Of a DNA stretch of 64,000 nucleotides, positions 43,917 to 52,151 are shown piece by piece (within the stretch, counting starts at the first letter, position 1; each line of letters begins with the position of its first letter). The notes under the pieces were generated by a model. It did not search any database, was not told the origin of the DNA, and worked only from the letters and a program-made list of their open reading frames with translations. The position numbers and the translations under genes were made by a program. This DNA is from Amycolatopsis rubida. Its GTDB lineage: Bacteria; Actinomycetota; Actinomycetes; Mycobacteriales; Pseudonocardiaceae. The DNA lies in contig NZ_FOWC01000004.1 in assembly GCF_900115345.1 (NCBI RefSeq), positions 372,001-436,000 of the forward strand, in the 5' to 3' direction.

Positions 43917-43974
43917 TACCTCACCAGTCGACTATTTACAGATTGAACTGTTCATCGATGATTAAAGTACCGGT

Positions 43975-44419
43975 GTGGCGACCGACAGCTCCTTGCCCGA
44001 GACCTCGGCCTTCCGGCTCATGGTGCTCGGCGCCGACCTGGCGAACGAGTTCGCGAGCACCTGCGCGAATCCGGGCTGAAGCCCAAACATCTCGGGACGC
44101 TCGCCATGGTCGAGCAGGGCTTCGCCCGGACCCAGGACGACATCGCCCGGCTCATGCGGATGAGCCCCAGCCTGGTCGTCCGGCTGGAGCAGCGCGACCT
44201 CATCGAGCGGCAGCGGGACCCGGCCAACCGGCGCAAGCACATCCTCACCCTCACCGGGGAGGGAAATCCTTGCTGGCCGAGACGGGTTCGCTCGCTGCGG
44301 CCGTCGACGCCGAACTGGACGCCCTGCTCGGCCCGCGGCTCGGCGGCCAGCTGGACGAGGCGCTCGCGCGGCTGATGGGCAAGCTCATGGCGGACCGGGA
44401 GCGTCCCGGGCCGCGGTGA
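43975..44419 (+). pseudogene. MarR family regulator, frameshifted
   Basis: The N-terminus ATDSSLPETSAFRLMVLGADLANEF starts at GTG 43975. The frame then changes near 44045 to ERVREHLRESGLKPKHLGTLAMVEQG with winged-helix DDIARLMRMSPSLVVRLEQ and DPANRRKHILTLT, and changes again near 44265 to SLLAETGSLAAAVDAELDALLG. The helix-turn-helix also seems to lack a few residues before RDLIERQ. Read together it is a typical MarR protein of about 148 residues, but with at least two indels. Promoter-region dyads (TCATCGATGA at 43952-43961) may be its former operator. Confidence 0.7.
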
Positions 44420-44456
44420 TCAGCGGGATTCCGCTCGTCCGGCTACCGTCGCAAGC

Positions 44457-45353
44457 ATGCGCGTACTGGTCGCCGGAGCCTCGGGGTTCGTCGGCAGACG
44501 GTTGTGCCCGGCGCTGACCGACGCCGGGCACGACGTGCTCGCCATGACCCGCCGCCCCGAGCAGTACCGCGGTGCCGGCGAGCCGATCCACGGCGATGTC
44601 GCCGACATCGGCTCCCTGCGAGACGCGCTCAAGAACGTCGAAGCCGCCTACTACCTGGTCCACTCCCTCGACAGCGCGGACTTCCAGAAGCGCGACGCCA
44701 ACGCGGCCCGCGCGTTCGCCCGTGCCGCGGCGGAAGCGGGAGTGCGCCGGATCGTCTACCTCGGCGGTCTCGGCGACGACGCCGACTCGCTGTCGGCGCA
44801 TCTGGCCAGCAGGCGCGAGGTCGAACGGCTGCTGGCGGAGACCGGCGTGCCGGTGACCGTGCTGCGCGCGGGAATCGTCATCGGACACGGCGGGACGTCG
44901 TGGGAGCTGACCCGCCAGCTCGTCGAACGCCTGCCCGCGATGATCACCCCGCGCTGGGTCGGCACGCGCACCCAGCCGATCGCGCTCGCCGACGTCGTCC
45001 GCTACCTGGCCGGCGTGCTGGAGCATCCCGAGACCGCGGGCCGGACGTTCGACATCGGCGGCCCGGAAGTGCTGACCTACCGGGACATGCTGCAGCGCGT
45101 CGCGGTGATCGAGGGCAGGATGCTGGCGATCGTGCCGGTCCCGCTGCTCACGCCCCGGCTGTCGTCCTACTGGATTTCGCTGGTCACCGACGTCGATGCC
45201 ACGACCGGGCGCGCGCTGATCGACTCGATGGGCAACGAGGTCGTCGTCCGCGACGACGCGATCCGCCGCATCGTCGAATTCGAGCCGATGAGCTACAACG
45301 ACGCCGTGCTGCAAGCACTGGGCGAACGAGTGCGACAGCGGCGGACCGGGTGA
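44457..45353 (+). CDS. NAD(P)-binding atypical SDR / NmrA-like protein
   Basis: A 298-residue atypical short-chain dehydrogenase: MRVLVAGASGFVGRRL supplies the N-terminal nucleotide site, followed by GDVADIGSL, YYLVHSL and YLGGLGDD. The active-site YxxxK is not present, as usual for the extended atypical NmrA/HSCARG-like group that often works as redox sensor or in ubiquinone- or lipid-related steps. It overlaps the CPBP protease gene by four bases (GTGA). No link to the cluster is evident. Confidence 0.85.
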   Translation: MRVLVAGASGFVGRRLCPALTDAGHDVLAMTRRPEQYRGAGEPIHGDVADIGSLRDALKNVEAAYYLVHSLDSADFQKRDANAARAFARAAAEAGVRRIVYLGGLGDDADSLSAHLASRREVERLLAETGVPVTVLRAGIVIGHGGTSWELTRQLVERLPAMITPRWVGTRTQPIALADVVRYLAGVLEHPETAGRTFDIGGPEVLTYRDMLQRVAVIEGRMLAIVPVPLLTPRLSSYWISLVTDVDATTGRALIDSMGNEVVVRDDAIRRIVEFEPMSYNDAVLQALGERVRQRRTG

Positions 45354-45958
45354 AGGCGTTCCTGACGGCGGTGACCGCGGCGGGTTCCGGGCTGCTGGGA
45401 GCGTCCTTGGCGAGCAAGCCGGGATCGCGCCGGTTTCACGCGCTGACCGCGTCGGTCGCGGCGACCTGGTTCGCCGGAGCGCGCTCGGCGGGGCCGGTGC
45501 CACGGGGTCGTACCGACGTCGTGCAGCCGGTATTGGCGGGTGCGGGCGCGTTCGGGGCGTTTTACGGCTGCGCGCTGGTCGCTCGCCGGATTCCGTTGCT
45601 GCGCCGGGCGATCACCGGCGTGCTCGGCCACGCCCATCACGGTTCGACGCCGACCGTGGTGACGACGACGCTCGTAACCGGTGCCGCTGAGGAGGTTTTC
45701 TTCCGCGGCGCGCTTTACGACACGTTCGGCCCGCGAGCATCGACCGCGATGTACGTGCTGTCGACGACGGCGACGCGGAATCCGGCCTTGGTGCTGGCGT
45801 CGGCGACTATGGGGACGCTCTTCACCCTGCAACGCCGTTGGGGCGGCGGAGTGCAGGCACCGGTGCTGACGCACGTGACCTGGTCCGCCCTGATGATCGG
45901 CTTCCTGCCCCGGCTTTTCCCGCCTCAGGATTCCAGCAGTGGCGGAGCAGGTCCGTAG
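45350..45958 (+). CDS. CPBP family intramembrane metalloprotease
   Basis: A 202-residue membrane protein with the CPBP (CaaX-protease/bacteriocin-processing) motifs: GAAEEVFFRGALYDTFG (EExxxR) and a C-terminal HVTWSALM with the zinc-binding His. Several hydrophobic helices surround them. GTG 45350 overlaps the SDR stop. Members cleave membrane peptides or prenylated proteins or give self-immunity; the role here is open. Its 3' end overlaps the convergent monooxygenase gene by 34 bp. Confidence 0.8.
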   Translation: MKAFLTAVTAAGSGLLGASLASKPGSRRFHALTASVAATWFAGARSAGPVPRGRTDVVQPVLAGAGAFGAFYGCALVARRIPLLRRAITGVLGHAHHGSTPTVVTTTLVTGAAEEVFFRGALYDTFGPRASTAMYVLSTTATRNPALVLASATMGTLFTLQRRWGGGVQAPVLTHVTWSALMIGFLPRLFPPQDSSSGGAGP

Positions 45959-47121
45959 GCATTGGCGCGGGCGGCGCGAGCGCGGGCACCCGGGATGCCG
46001 GTGAGCAGGCGCAACAGCCGATACGGCGGGGCAGCGGGACGACCGCGTTCCCTCGCGCGAGCGGCGCGTTGTTCCAGCCGGACCTGCTGCGCCTGCACCT
46101 TCCGGATCGCGGGTTCGCGTTCGGCTTGGATCCGCGCGAGGGCGGCGTCGGACGAATCCCGCACGAGGTGATTGGCCGCGGCGACGGCGTCCTGCACCGC
46201 CATGAGGATCCCGTTGCCGCCGACCGGCGAGATGACGTGCGCGGCATCGCCGATGAGCAGCAGGCCTGGCCGCCACCAGCGCTCCACCCGGGAGATGTCG
46301 ACCGACAGCAGGGTCGTCTGGCCGAAATCGGTCAGCAGATCGGCCCGGTCGGCCAGCCACGGCACGTGCTCGGCGAGAAATGTCCGGATCGGACCGACAC
46401 CCTGTTCGCGAGCTTCGGCGTAGCCGCCCTTGGGCAGGCTGTATCCCACTTGCCAGCCGCCGGTCCCGGCGAGCAGGCCGACGTAGTGGTGTCGCCCGAA
46501 GAAGAGGTCGACGTCGGCGTCCGGCGGGTCCTCGGGACGGTGCGGCAGCCGGAACCACAGCAGGTCGGTGGTGGCGCCGAGGGAGCGGGCCGGCGCGTCC
46601 GCCAGGCGGCGGATCCGGGAAAACCGGCCGTCCGCGCCGACCACGAGCGCGGCGGGCTGGTCGTGGGTTCCGGTGTCGTCGCGGTAGCGGACGCCGGTGA
46701 TTCGGCCGTCGTCGTCGCGGTTCAGGTCAACGACTTTGGCTCCGGTGCGCACGCTCGCGCTCGGGAGTGCGGCGGTTTCGGCGGCGAGGAAGTCGAGGAA
46801 GCGCGCCTGCGGCATCAGGGCGACGTAGTTGTACGGCGAGGAGAGCTTGCCGTAGTCGGCGGTGGTGATCGACCCGGCCGGGGTGTGGAAGCGGAAGAAG
46901 CGCGCTTTGTGGTGCGGCAGCGCGAGCAGCCGGTCGGCCAAGCCGAGGCGGTCGAGCAGTTCGAGGGTGTAGGGGTGCAGGGAATCGCCGCGGAAGTCGC
47001 GGTCGAAGTCCTGGTGCGCTTCCAGCAGGGTGACCGGGATTCCGGCGCGGCCGAGCAAGTAGGCGAGCACCATCCCGCCGGGTCCGCCGCCCGCGACGAC
47101 CACCGGCGACCCGGTTGTCAT
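45925..47121 (-). CDS. FAD-dependent aromatic-type monooxygenase
   Basis: A 398-residue flavoprotein hydroxylase. FAD sites are VVVAGGGPGGMVLAYLLGRAG at the N-terminus, the DG motif VVGADGRFSRIRR and the GD motif LLIGDAAHVISPVGGNG. It lacks the extra C-terminal thioredoxin-like domain of larger phenol hydroxylases and ends in a basic tail. It is coupled to a deazaflavin-dependent-nitroreductase-like gene (ATGA overlap) under a MarR repressor, which suggests inducible detoxification of an aromatic compound. A part in the biosynthetic cluster is unlikely. Confidence 0.87.
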   Translation of the reverse strand: MTTGSPVVVAGGGPGGMVLAYLLGRAGIPVTLLEAHQDFDRDFRGDSLHPYTLELLDRLGLADRLLALPHHKARFFRFHTPAGSITTADYGKLSSPYNYVALMPQARFLDFLAAETAALPSASVRTGAKVVDLNRDDDGRITGVRYRDDTGTHDQPAALVVGADGRFSRIRRLADAPARSLGATTDLLWFRLPHRPEDPPDADVDLFFGRHHYVGLLAGTGGWQVGYSLPKGGYAEAREQGVGPIRTFLAEHVPWLADRADLLTDFGQTTLLSVDISRVERWWRPGLLLIGDAAHVISPVGGNGILMAVQDAVAAANHLVRDSSDAALARIQAEREPAIRKVQAQQVRLEQRAARARERGRPAAPPYRLLRLLTGIPGARARAARANAYGPAPPLLES

Positions 47122-47573
47122 TCCGCCCCTGGTTCGAGACGGAACACGGCGAGCGAACCCAGCTGCGCGGCGATCTCGGCTGCCGACGCGGCGGGACCGA
47201 CAGGAAACGCGGCGATCGCCCACGGAGCCCGCACTGCGTTCAAGTAAGCCGAGATCACCGACACCGCCTCGGCGCCGCCCACCGGCTGTGCGCAACCGCT
47301 TTCGTCGGCCCCACCAGCCCGAAGACGGCAGTTCGGAGTCGCGACGAGATTGCCTACCCAGTCGCGGTTCGCGTCCGGCGAAACCAGGTAGCGGGTGCCG
47401 TCGAGCAGAAGAACCCCGATCGGCGTTTGCCGGATCCGGCCGCTGCGGCGTCCGGTCGTTTCGAGCACCCGAAGCCCGTAGCCGCCTTCCGGGACCGGAT
47501 CCGGCTCGGTGGCGAGCAGCTTGCGCACCATCTCGGCATTGACCTGGGCAAATTCGCTAGATTTTCTAGCCAT
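47118..47573 (-). CDS. F420/DDN-type nitroreductase family protein
   Basis: A 151-residue protein of the deazaflavin-dependent nitroreductase (DUF385) family, with GLRVLETTGRRSGRIRQTPIGVLL and DGTRYLVSPDANRDWVGNL, the typical F420-binding beta-barrel motifs. ATG 47573 is preferred over GTG 47582. The first codons overlap a GCTAGA-N3-TCTAGC operator, so expression is directly blocked by the divergent MarR protein. It is co-transcribed with the FAD monooxygenase. Confidence 0.85.
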   Translation of the reverse strand: MARKSSEFAQVNAEMVRKLLATEPDPVPEGGYGLRVLETTGRRSGRIRQTPIGVLLLDGTRYLVSPDANRDWVGNLVATPNCRLRAGGADESGCAQPVGGAEAVSVISAYLNAVRAPWAIAAFPVGPAASAAEIAAQLGSLAVFRLEPGAE

Positions 47574-47614
47574 ACCGGACACTGTACCTCGTCGCTAGAA
47601 GTTCTAGCTACTAT
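47556..47614. promoter_or_regulatory. two MarR operators and leaderless marR promoter
   Basis: GCTAGA-N3-TCTAGC occurs twice: 47556-47570 and 47594-47608, 38 bp centre to centre. The first covers codons 2-6 of the nitroreductase gene; the second abuts a TACTAT -10 box (47609-47614) six bases before the marR GTG (47621), so the marR transcript is probably leaderless. The pair would let the MarR protein control both directions. Confidence 0.75.
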
Positions 47615-47620
47615 GCCGGC

Positions 47621-48067
47621 GTGGCGGACAAGCAAGCGGCGCGGGAGGTCTCCCTGGCAGTGCGGCGGCTCCTGCAAGCCGGCCGGGGCATGCAGGCGGT
47701 GCTGGCCCGGAAACTGTCGCTGCGGGTCACCGACGTGCAAGCCCTCGACCATGTGGTTTCCAGTCCGGAGCCGATCGGTCCGGGCGAGCTGGGCCATCGG
47801 CTCGGCATCACCTCGGCGTCCGCGACCGTGCTGGCCGACCGGCTCGCCGCCGCCGGGCACCTGGCCCGCCGCGCCGACCCGGCCGACCGGCGGCGCGTCC
47901 ACCTCGAGGCCACCGACCACGCCCGCGAGGACATCCGGGCCGCGCTGGGCCCGCTGCTCGCCGAGATGGAAGCCATCACCGATCGGCTCAAGCCCGAACA
48001 CGTCCCGGTCGTCCTGTCCTTCCTGGACGAGGTCGCGGCGGCGATGCGCGCCTACGACCGACGCTGA
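47621..48067 (+). CDS. MarR family transcriptional repressor
   Basis: A 148-residue MarR protein: helical N-terminus, winged helix GELGHRLGITSASATVLADRLAAAGHLARRADPADRRRVHLE, and C-terminal dimer helix. The GTG start lies six bases after a -10 box, consistent with leaderless translation. It is divergent to the nitroreductase/monooxygenase operon and has two matching palindromes in the shared promoter, so autorepression and control of the operon are expected. Its end overlaps the convergent VC0807-like gene by 16 bp. Confidence 0.9.
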   Translation: MADKQAAREVSLAVRRLLQAGRGMQAVLARKLSLRVTDVQALDHVVSSPEPIGPGELGHRLGITSASATVLADRLAAAGHLARRADPADRRRVHLEATDHAREDIRAALGPLLAEMEAITDRLKPEHVPVVLSFLDEVAAAMRAYDRR

Positions 48068-48675
48068 ACCGCCTGCTCACCCCGCCGCCGGGTCAGCAGC
48101 GTCCACCCAATGAGCCCCGCGAACGCGACGACCAGCAACGCCTGCGAACAAGCGGCCGCCGTGTCGAACGGCAGCGTGTACACGCCCACGATGCGAAGCA
48201 CAGAGTCGGCGATCAACCCGACGCCCCACACCAGCGAGACCTGATACCAACGCCGCCGCAACGCCGCGCCGCCCGCGGTGGCCTCGAATTCGCGCTGCTG
48301 ATCGCCGCCGGCCGAACGAGCGAAGCGCCGTGCCGCGTAGTACGCGAGCGGACGGTTGAGCACGCAGCTGCCGGCCAGAGCCACGCCGGCGCAGAAGGTG
48401 GTCACCGATTCCTTCGCCAACAGCAGGCGCGGGTCGCCGGTGACAAAGCTCAACGCCAGGCCCAGGCCGAAAAGCAGCACGAGGAACGACGAGAAGAGGT
48501 CGAGCCGCCGCTGTGCCACCGCGACCCAGATCGTCCGCACTCCCGCGACGACGGTGCCGATCAGCAGTGACACGTAGGCACTCGCGCCGAGCAGGTTGGC
48601 CGCGTAGTAGGCGACGACGGGCAGGCCGACGTCCAGGAACAGAGCGGTGATCATCGTGCGAGCGTGCGAGGTCAT
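48052..48675 (-). CDS. VC0807 family membrane protein
   Basis: A 207-residue membrane protein with about six helices; MTSHARTMITALFLDVGLPVVAYYAA and FVTGDPRLLLAKESVTT are characteristic of the VC0807 group. No biochemical function is established. ATG 48675 is the first in-frame start with the family N-terminus. It is divergent to a membrane protein-kinase-regulator operon, with a 25-bp inverted repeat between them, so they may be jointly regulated. Confidence 0.78.
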   Translation of the reverse strand: MTSHARTMITALFLDVGLPVVAYYAANLLGASAYVSLLIGTVVAGVRTIWVAVAQRRLDLFSSFLVLLFGLGLALSFVTGDPRLLLAKESVTTFCAGVALAGSCVLNRPLAYYAARRFARSAGGDQQREFEATAGGAALRRRWYQVSLVWGVGLIADSVLRIVGVYTLPFDTAAACSQALLVVAFAGLIGWTLLTRRRGEQAVQRRS

Positions 48676-48759
48676 GCCGTACTCCCCGAGTTTGGCTTGG
48701 CTGCTGGGATTCACCCGGAAAACGCTACGGTCGCCGCCGCCGGTCGTCTTGCCGCCGCA

Positions 48760-48823
48760 GGCGTATCCGCGGGTGGAGAAATCCAGGGTCGGGTGGAGGG
48801 ATTTCTCCACCCGCGGATACGCC
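48760..48823. repeat. 25-bp perfect inverted repeat in a divergent promoter region
   Basis: Arms 48760-48784 and 48799-48823 are exact reverse complements with a 14-base loop. The core GGGTGGAG appears in both arms (once inverted) and a third time in the loop. It sits between two divergent genes, so an operator is more likely than a terminator. Confidence 0.7.
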
Positions 48824-48900
48824 GCGCACCGCACGACTTCGCCGCCGTTCCGCCGTAGTTTTCTCGGCATCGGAACGAAATCGAAAGGCAGGAACAACCC

Positions 48901-49509
48901 ATGAGCGGACCCGTGGAGATCGTCCTGATCGTGGCGGCGGTCGGCTACCTGATGGTGCGGCGGCTGATCGGCGAACCCGCGCAGGCCAAGCAGATGCTCA
49001 TCCTGCCCGCGATCCTGTCCGTCGTCGGCCTCAGCACAGTCTCCGGCGACGTGAAAACCGCGGCCTCGCTGGTCTTCCTCGTCGGGACCGCGGCGATCAG
49101 CGTCGTCCTCGGCGTCCTGCGCGGGGTCAGCGTCCGGATTTCCCGGCGCGACGGCACCGCCTTCGTCCGCTACACCCCGGTCACAGTCGGGCTGTGGGTG
49201 GCGAACATCGTGGTCAAGATCGGCGTGAACCTCGCGCTCGACGCCTTCGACCCGCAGGACGCGGGCGGCGTCTCCAACAGCATGCTGCTCACCATCGGCG
49301 TCGGCATCCTCGCCGAGGGGCTGGTCGTGCTCTACCGCGCACTGCGCGCCGGGCACCAGGTCATGTGGACCCAGGGCAGCGACGGCGCGCCGGGGAAGAC
49401 CTCGCCGATGCTGGACACCATCCAGCGCAACCTCACCGGCCGCCCCGCCGAGTGGAACACTCAGTCCGCGCACGACGCCGGCCAGACGAGGAGGAACCTG
49501 GTCCCATGA
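48901..49509 (+). CDS. DUF1453/CcdC-like integral membrane protein
   Basis: A 202-residue protein with an N-terminal segment PVEIVLIVAAVGYLMVRRLIGEP and about five more hydrophobic helices; the polar C-terminus holds no known domain. The layout resembles CcdC-like DUF1453 proteins. It overlaps the following histidine kinase by four bases (ATGA), so it is the first gene of a kinase-regulator operon and may be the sensory or target membrane partner. Confidence 0.72.
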   Translation: MSGPVEIVLIVAAVGYLMVRRLIGEPAQAKQMLILPAILSVVGLSTVSGDVKTAASLVFLVGTAAISVVLGVLRGVSVRISRRDGTAFVRYTPVTVGLWVANIVVKIGVNLALDAFDPQDAGGVSNSMLLTIGVGILAEGLVVLYRALRAGHQVMWTQGSDGAPGKTSPMLDTIQRNLTGRPAEWNTQSAHDAGQTRRNLVP

Positions 49510-50660
49510 GCACGCCGGACCAGCGGTCGCCGTCCCTTCTCGGGCAGCGCCGGGACGAGTTGATCCAGCCCGTCCTCGTCCTCACCGCGATCGCCTGCAC
49601 CGCGGTTCAATGGCCGGACGCGACCATCGCGTACCGGCCATTGGCCTTGCCGCTGTTCGTGCTGTGCTCGGTCGCCGGGATCGTCTCGCTGCTGCCCTGG
49701 ACCCGGCTGTCCGAGAAGCGGCAGGTCACCGCGATGGGCGCGTACATGCTGTTCGGCGCGCTGCTCCTGCCGCTCACGCACGGAACGTTCGCGGCGATGT
49801 TCCCGTTCGTCGCCGCGTCCGCCTCGGGGGTCAAGCTCGCGTCCCGCCGGGCCGCGGTGACCATCGCGGTCGCCGGAGCGGTCGTCGCGGTTGCCGCGAC
49901 CTGGACGGTCGGAGAGCTGTCACCGGGCTTCCCGGTGTGGCCGGTGTGGGTGCCCCTGACCGTGAGTCTTCCGGTCGCGGTCGGCATCTCGCACCACGAC
50001 CGTCTCGACGCGATCCGCAACGCGCAGCTCGCCGCCGAATCGGCGCAGCGCGCCCGCGAGTCCGAAGCCCGTGAGGCAGCGCTTGTCGAACGCGGCCGTA
50101 TCGCGCGCGAGATTCACGACGTCCTCGGTCATTCGCTCTCCGGGATCGCCCTGCAATTGGACATGGCCGACGCACTGCGCGACAGCGGCCGCGACGACGA
50201 GGCAGCCGCCGCGGTCCGCAAGGCACGCGCCATCGCCGTCGACTCGATCAGCGAGACCCGCCGCGCAGTGCACGCGCTGCGCGAAGACACCTTGCCGCTG
50301 TCTGAGACGTTGTGCCAACTCGCCGAACACGCGTCGGCCGGGTTCGCGATCGAGGGCGAAGCCGGCGCGGTCGGCCCGGAGACCACGCACACGATGGTCC
50401 GGGCGGCGCAGGAGGCGATGACCAACGCGGCCAAGTACGCGCCGGGCGCGACTCGCAGCCTCCGGCTGGCCTTCGCTGCCGATCATGTCAGGCTGACCGT
50501 GCACAACGGGCCCGCTACCGAACCCCGCCGCGCCGAACTGGCCGGCGGTTCCGGGGTCGGGCTCGTCGGGATGCGCGAACGGGCCGCCCTGCTCGGCGGC
50601 ACCCTGCGAGCAGGTCCGGCCGGCGACGGCTGGACCGTGGAACTGGAGCTGCCTCGATGA
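49506..50660 (+). CDS. sensor histidine kinase (HisKA_3, DesK-like)
   Basis: A 384-residue kinase with about five N-terminal membrane helices (to residue 165), a short coiled linker (AESAQRARESEAREAAL), phosphoacceptor region RGRIAREIHDVLGHSLSGIALQL and an ATPase domain with AAQEAMTNAAKYAPGA and GVGLVGMRERAALLGG. It overlaps the preceding membrane protein and the following response regulator by four bases each, so three proteins are made together. The signal is unknown. Confidence 0.92.
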   Translation: MSTPDQRSPSLLGQRRDELIQPVLVLTAIACTAVQWPDATIAYRPLALPLFVLCSVAGIVSLLPWTRLSEKRQVTAMGAYMLFGALLLPLTHGTFAAMFPFVAASASGVKLASRRAAVTIAVAGAVVAVAATWTVGELSPGFPVWPVWVPLTVSLPVAVGISHHDRLDAIRNAQLAAESAQRARESEAREAALVERGRIAREIHDVLGHSLSGIALQLDMADALRDSGRDDEAAAAVRKARAIAVDSISETRRAVHALREDTLPLSETLCQLAEHASAGFAIEGEAGAVGPETTHTMVRAAQEAMTNAAKYAPGATRSLRLAFAADHVRLTVHNGPATEPRRAELAGGSGVGLVGMRERAALLGGTLRAGPAGDGWTVELELPR

Positions 50661-51313
50661 CCGACCGCCCGATCAGCCTCGTTGTCGTCGACGACCAGGC
50701 GACTGTCCGCGAAGCGCTCGCGGTCATGCTCGACCTCGCCGAGGACGTCAACGTCGTCGCGACCGCGACCAACGGCGCGGAAGCGGTCGAGGCGGCGCGG
50801 GAACACCGCCCGGACGTAGTGCTGATGGACCTCAACATGCCGGTCCTGGACGGGGTCGGCGCGACCGGCAAGATCCGCGAAACCCTGCCGGACACCACGG
50901 TTCTCGTGCTCACCACGTTCGACGACGACGAATCGATCCTGGCCGCGCTGCAGGCGGGCGCGAGCGGCTACCTGACCAAAGAGGCGGACCGCACCACGAT
51001 CCTGCACGCCGTGCGCACCGCGGCGCAGGGCCAGACCGTGCTCTCGCCCGAGGTGCAGCGGCGGTTGCTCGCACTGGCGGCCAAACCGGCCCCGCCCGCG
51101 GAACCGGATCTCGCGCTGACCGCGCGCGAACGGGAAATCCTCGGCCTGATCGGCGACGGCCTGCGCAATCCGGAAATCGCGGCCGCATTGGTCATCAGCG
51201 AGGCCACCGTGAAAACCCACATCAACAACCTCTTCGCCAAAGCCGGTTTCCACTCGCGCGCCGACGCGGTCCGCTACGCGCTCAACTATCAGAACGGCCG
51301 GCGTCAGCAGTAA
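50657..51313 (+). CDS. LuxR/NarL-family response regulator
   Basis: A 218-residue regulator. Receiver domain: DDQ near residue 11, phosphoacceptor Asp in VVLMDLNMPVLDG, Lys in YLTKEADR. The LuxR helix-turn-helix is LTAREREILGLIGDGLRNPEIAAALVISEATVKTHINNLF. It is coupled to the DesK-like kinase. Its target may be the 25-bp repeat at 48760-48823 in front of its own operon, but this is inference from position only. Confidence 0.92.
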   Translation: MTDRPISLVVVDDQATVREALAVMLDLAEDVNVVATATNGAEAVEAAREHRPDVVLMDLNMPVLDGVGATGKIRETLPDTTVLVLTTFDDDESILAALQAGASGYLTKEADRTTILHAVRTAAQGQTVLSPEVQRRLLALAAKPAPPAEPDLALTAREREILGLIGDGLRNPEIAAALVISEATVKTHINNLFAKAGFHSRADAVRYALNYQNGRRQQ

Positions 51314-51333
51314 CCGAGGCACGGCAAGGGTTC

Positions 51334-52151
51334 TTACCCGGGCAGGTCTTCGAGACCGAGCCGGTACCAGTCGTCCGAGCCGATATTCGCCGGTGACCTG
51401 GAACCGGTCGTCCTCCAGCACTCCGGCAACCAGCCGATCCCGGTAGGCCGTCGTGGATGCGGACGACGGGCCAGTCTGTGCAGAAGCACGTCCATGCGGT
51501 GTCGCCGTCGACGGTGAAGGCGTAGCAGCCCAAGATGTGGCCCCACACCGCGCGAGCGGAGTCGGGGTACGCCATTCGGCCGAGAACCGGACCAGCCCGC
51601 TCCGGCCGGCGGGAGGCGCGGCGACGAGCGAGCCGAGGACGCCTTCATCGAAGTAGCCGACCCAGACCTCGCCGCCGGGTGGCCTGCACGTGGTCGATAC
51701 CGTCGCCGAAAGTCTGCTCGGCCGCTGCTTCGCCGTCAGAGTCGTAGACCATCGCATTGCGGTCTGGCCCTTCGGACCGCCCGTCGACCAGCAGCACGCG
51801 ACCCTCCGGCAGTGGTTGCACCGTCGGACGCGCCAGCCGAAGATCGGGAATCAGCGCGGCGACCGCCATCTCCGGTACGTGCACGGTCACCCGCACCGGA
51901 CGTGCTGCGCGCACTTCGGGAAGCTTCACCGCTCGGTCCGCAGGGGCTGACCACACCGCCATCAACTCACCGAGCGGCCCCATCGACTCCGGAATCCGCA
52001 CGTTCCCCCGCTGCGGCGGCACGATTCGCGCATGATGCCAGGTCTGGACGGTCGGCAGAGCCAAGACCGTCGCCCGGCGCGCCGCGTTCTTCCGGTCCCA
52101 CTCGCCCACCCGCCCGTCCGACCACGCCGGCGTCCGCGAGCTCCACCGCAT
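51334..52151 (-). pseudogene. uncharacterised actinomycete protein, several frameshifts
   Basis: Fragments in different frames line up as one protein. 51645-52151 encodes MRWSSRTPAW through LPEVRAARPVRVTVHVPEM to FGDGIDHVQAT. A shift near 51670 gives GGEVWVGYFDEGVLG and LVRFSAEW. Another near 51570 gives YPDSARAVWGHILGCYAFTV and WPVVRIHDG, and a last piece contains GVLEDDRFQVTGEY. The order (promoter-distal WVGYFDEG, then CYA and VVRI) matches a common Streptomyces-type protein of unknown function. Its 5' part overlaps the extended end of the DtxR frame. Decay or assembly indels are both possible. Confidence 0.65.

Noticed and set aside
43630..43965. Plus-strand 111-residue open frame
   Set aside because: It has no family features; the minus strand encodes recognisable fragments of a DUF4267-like protein.
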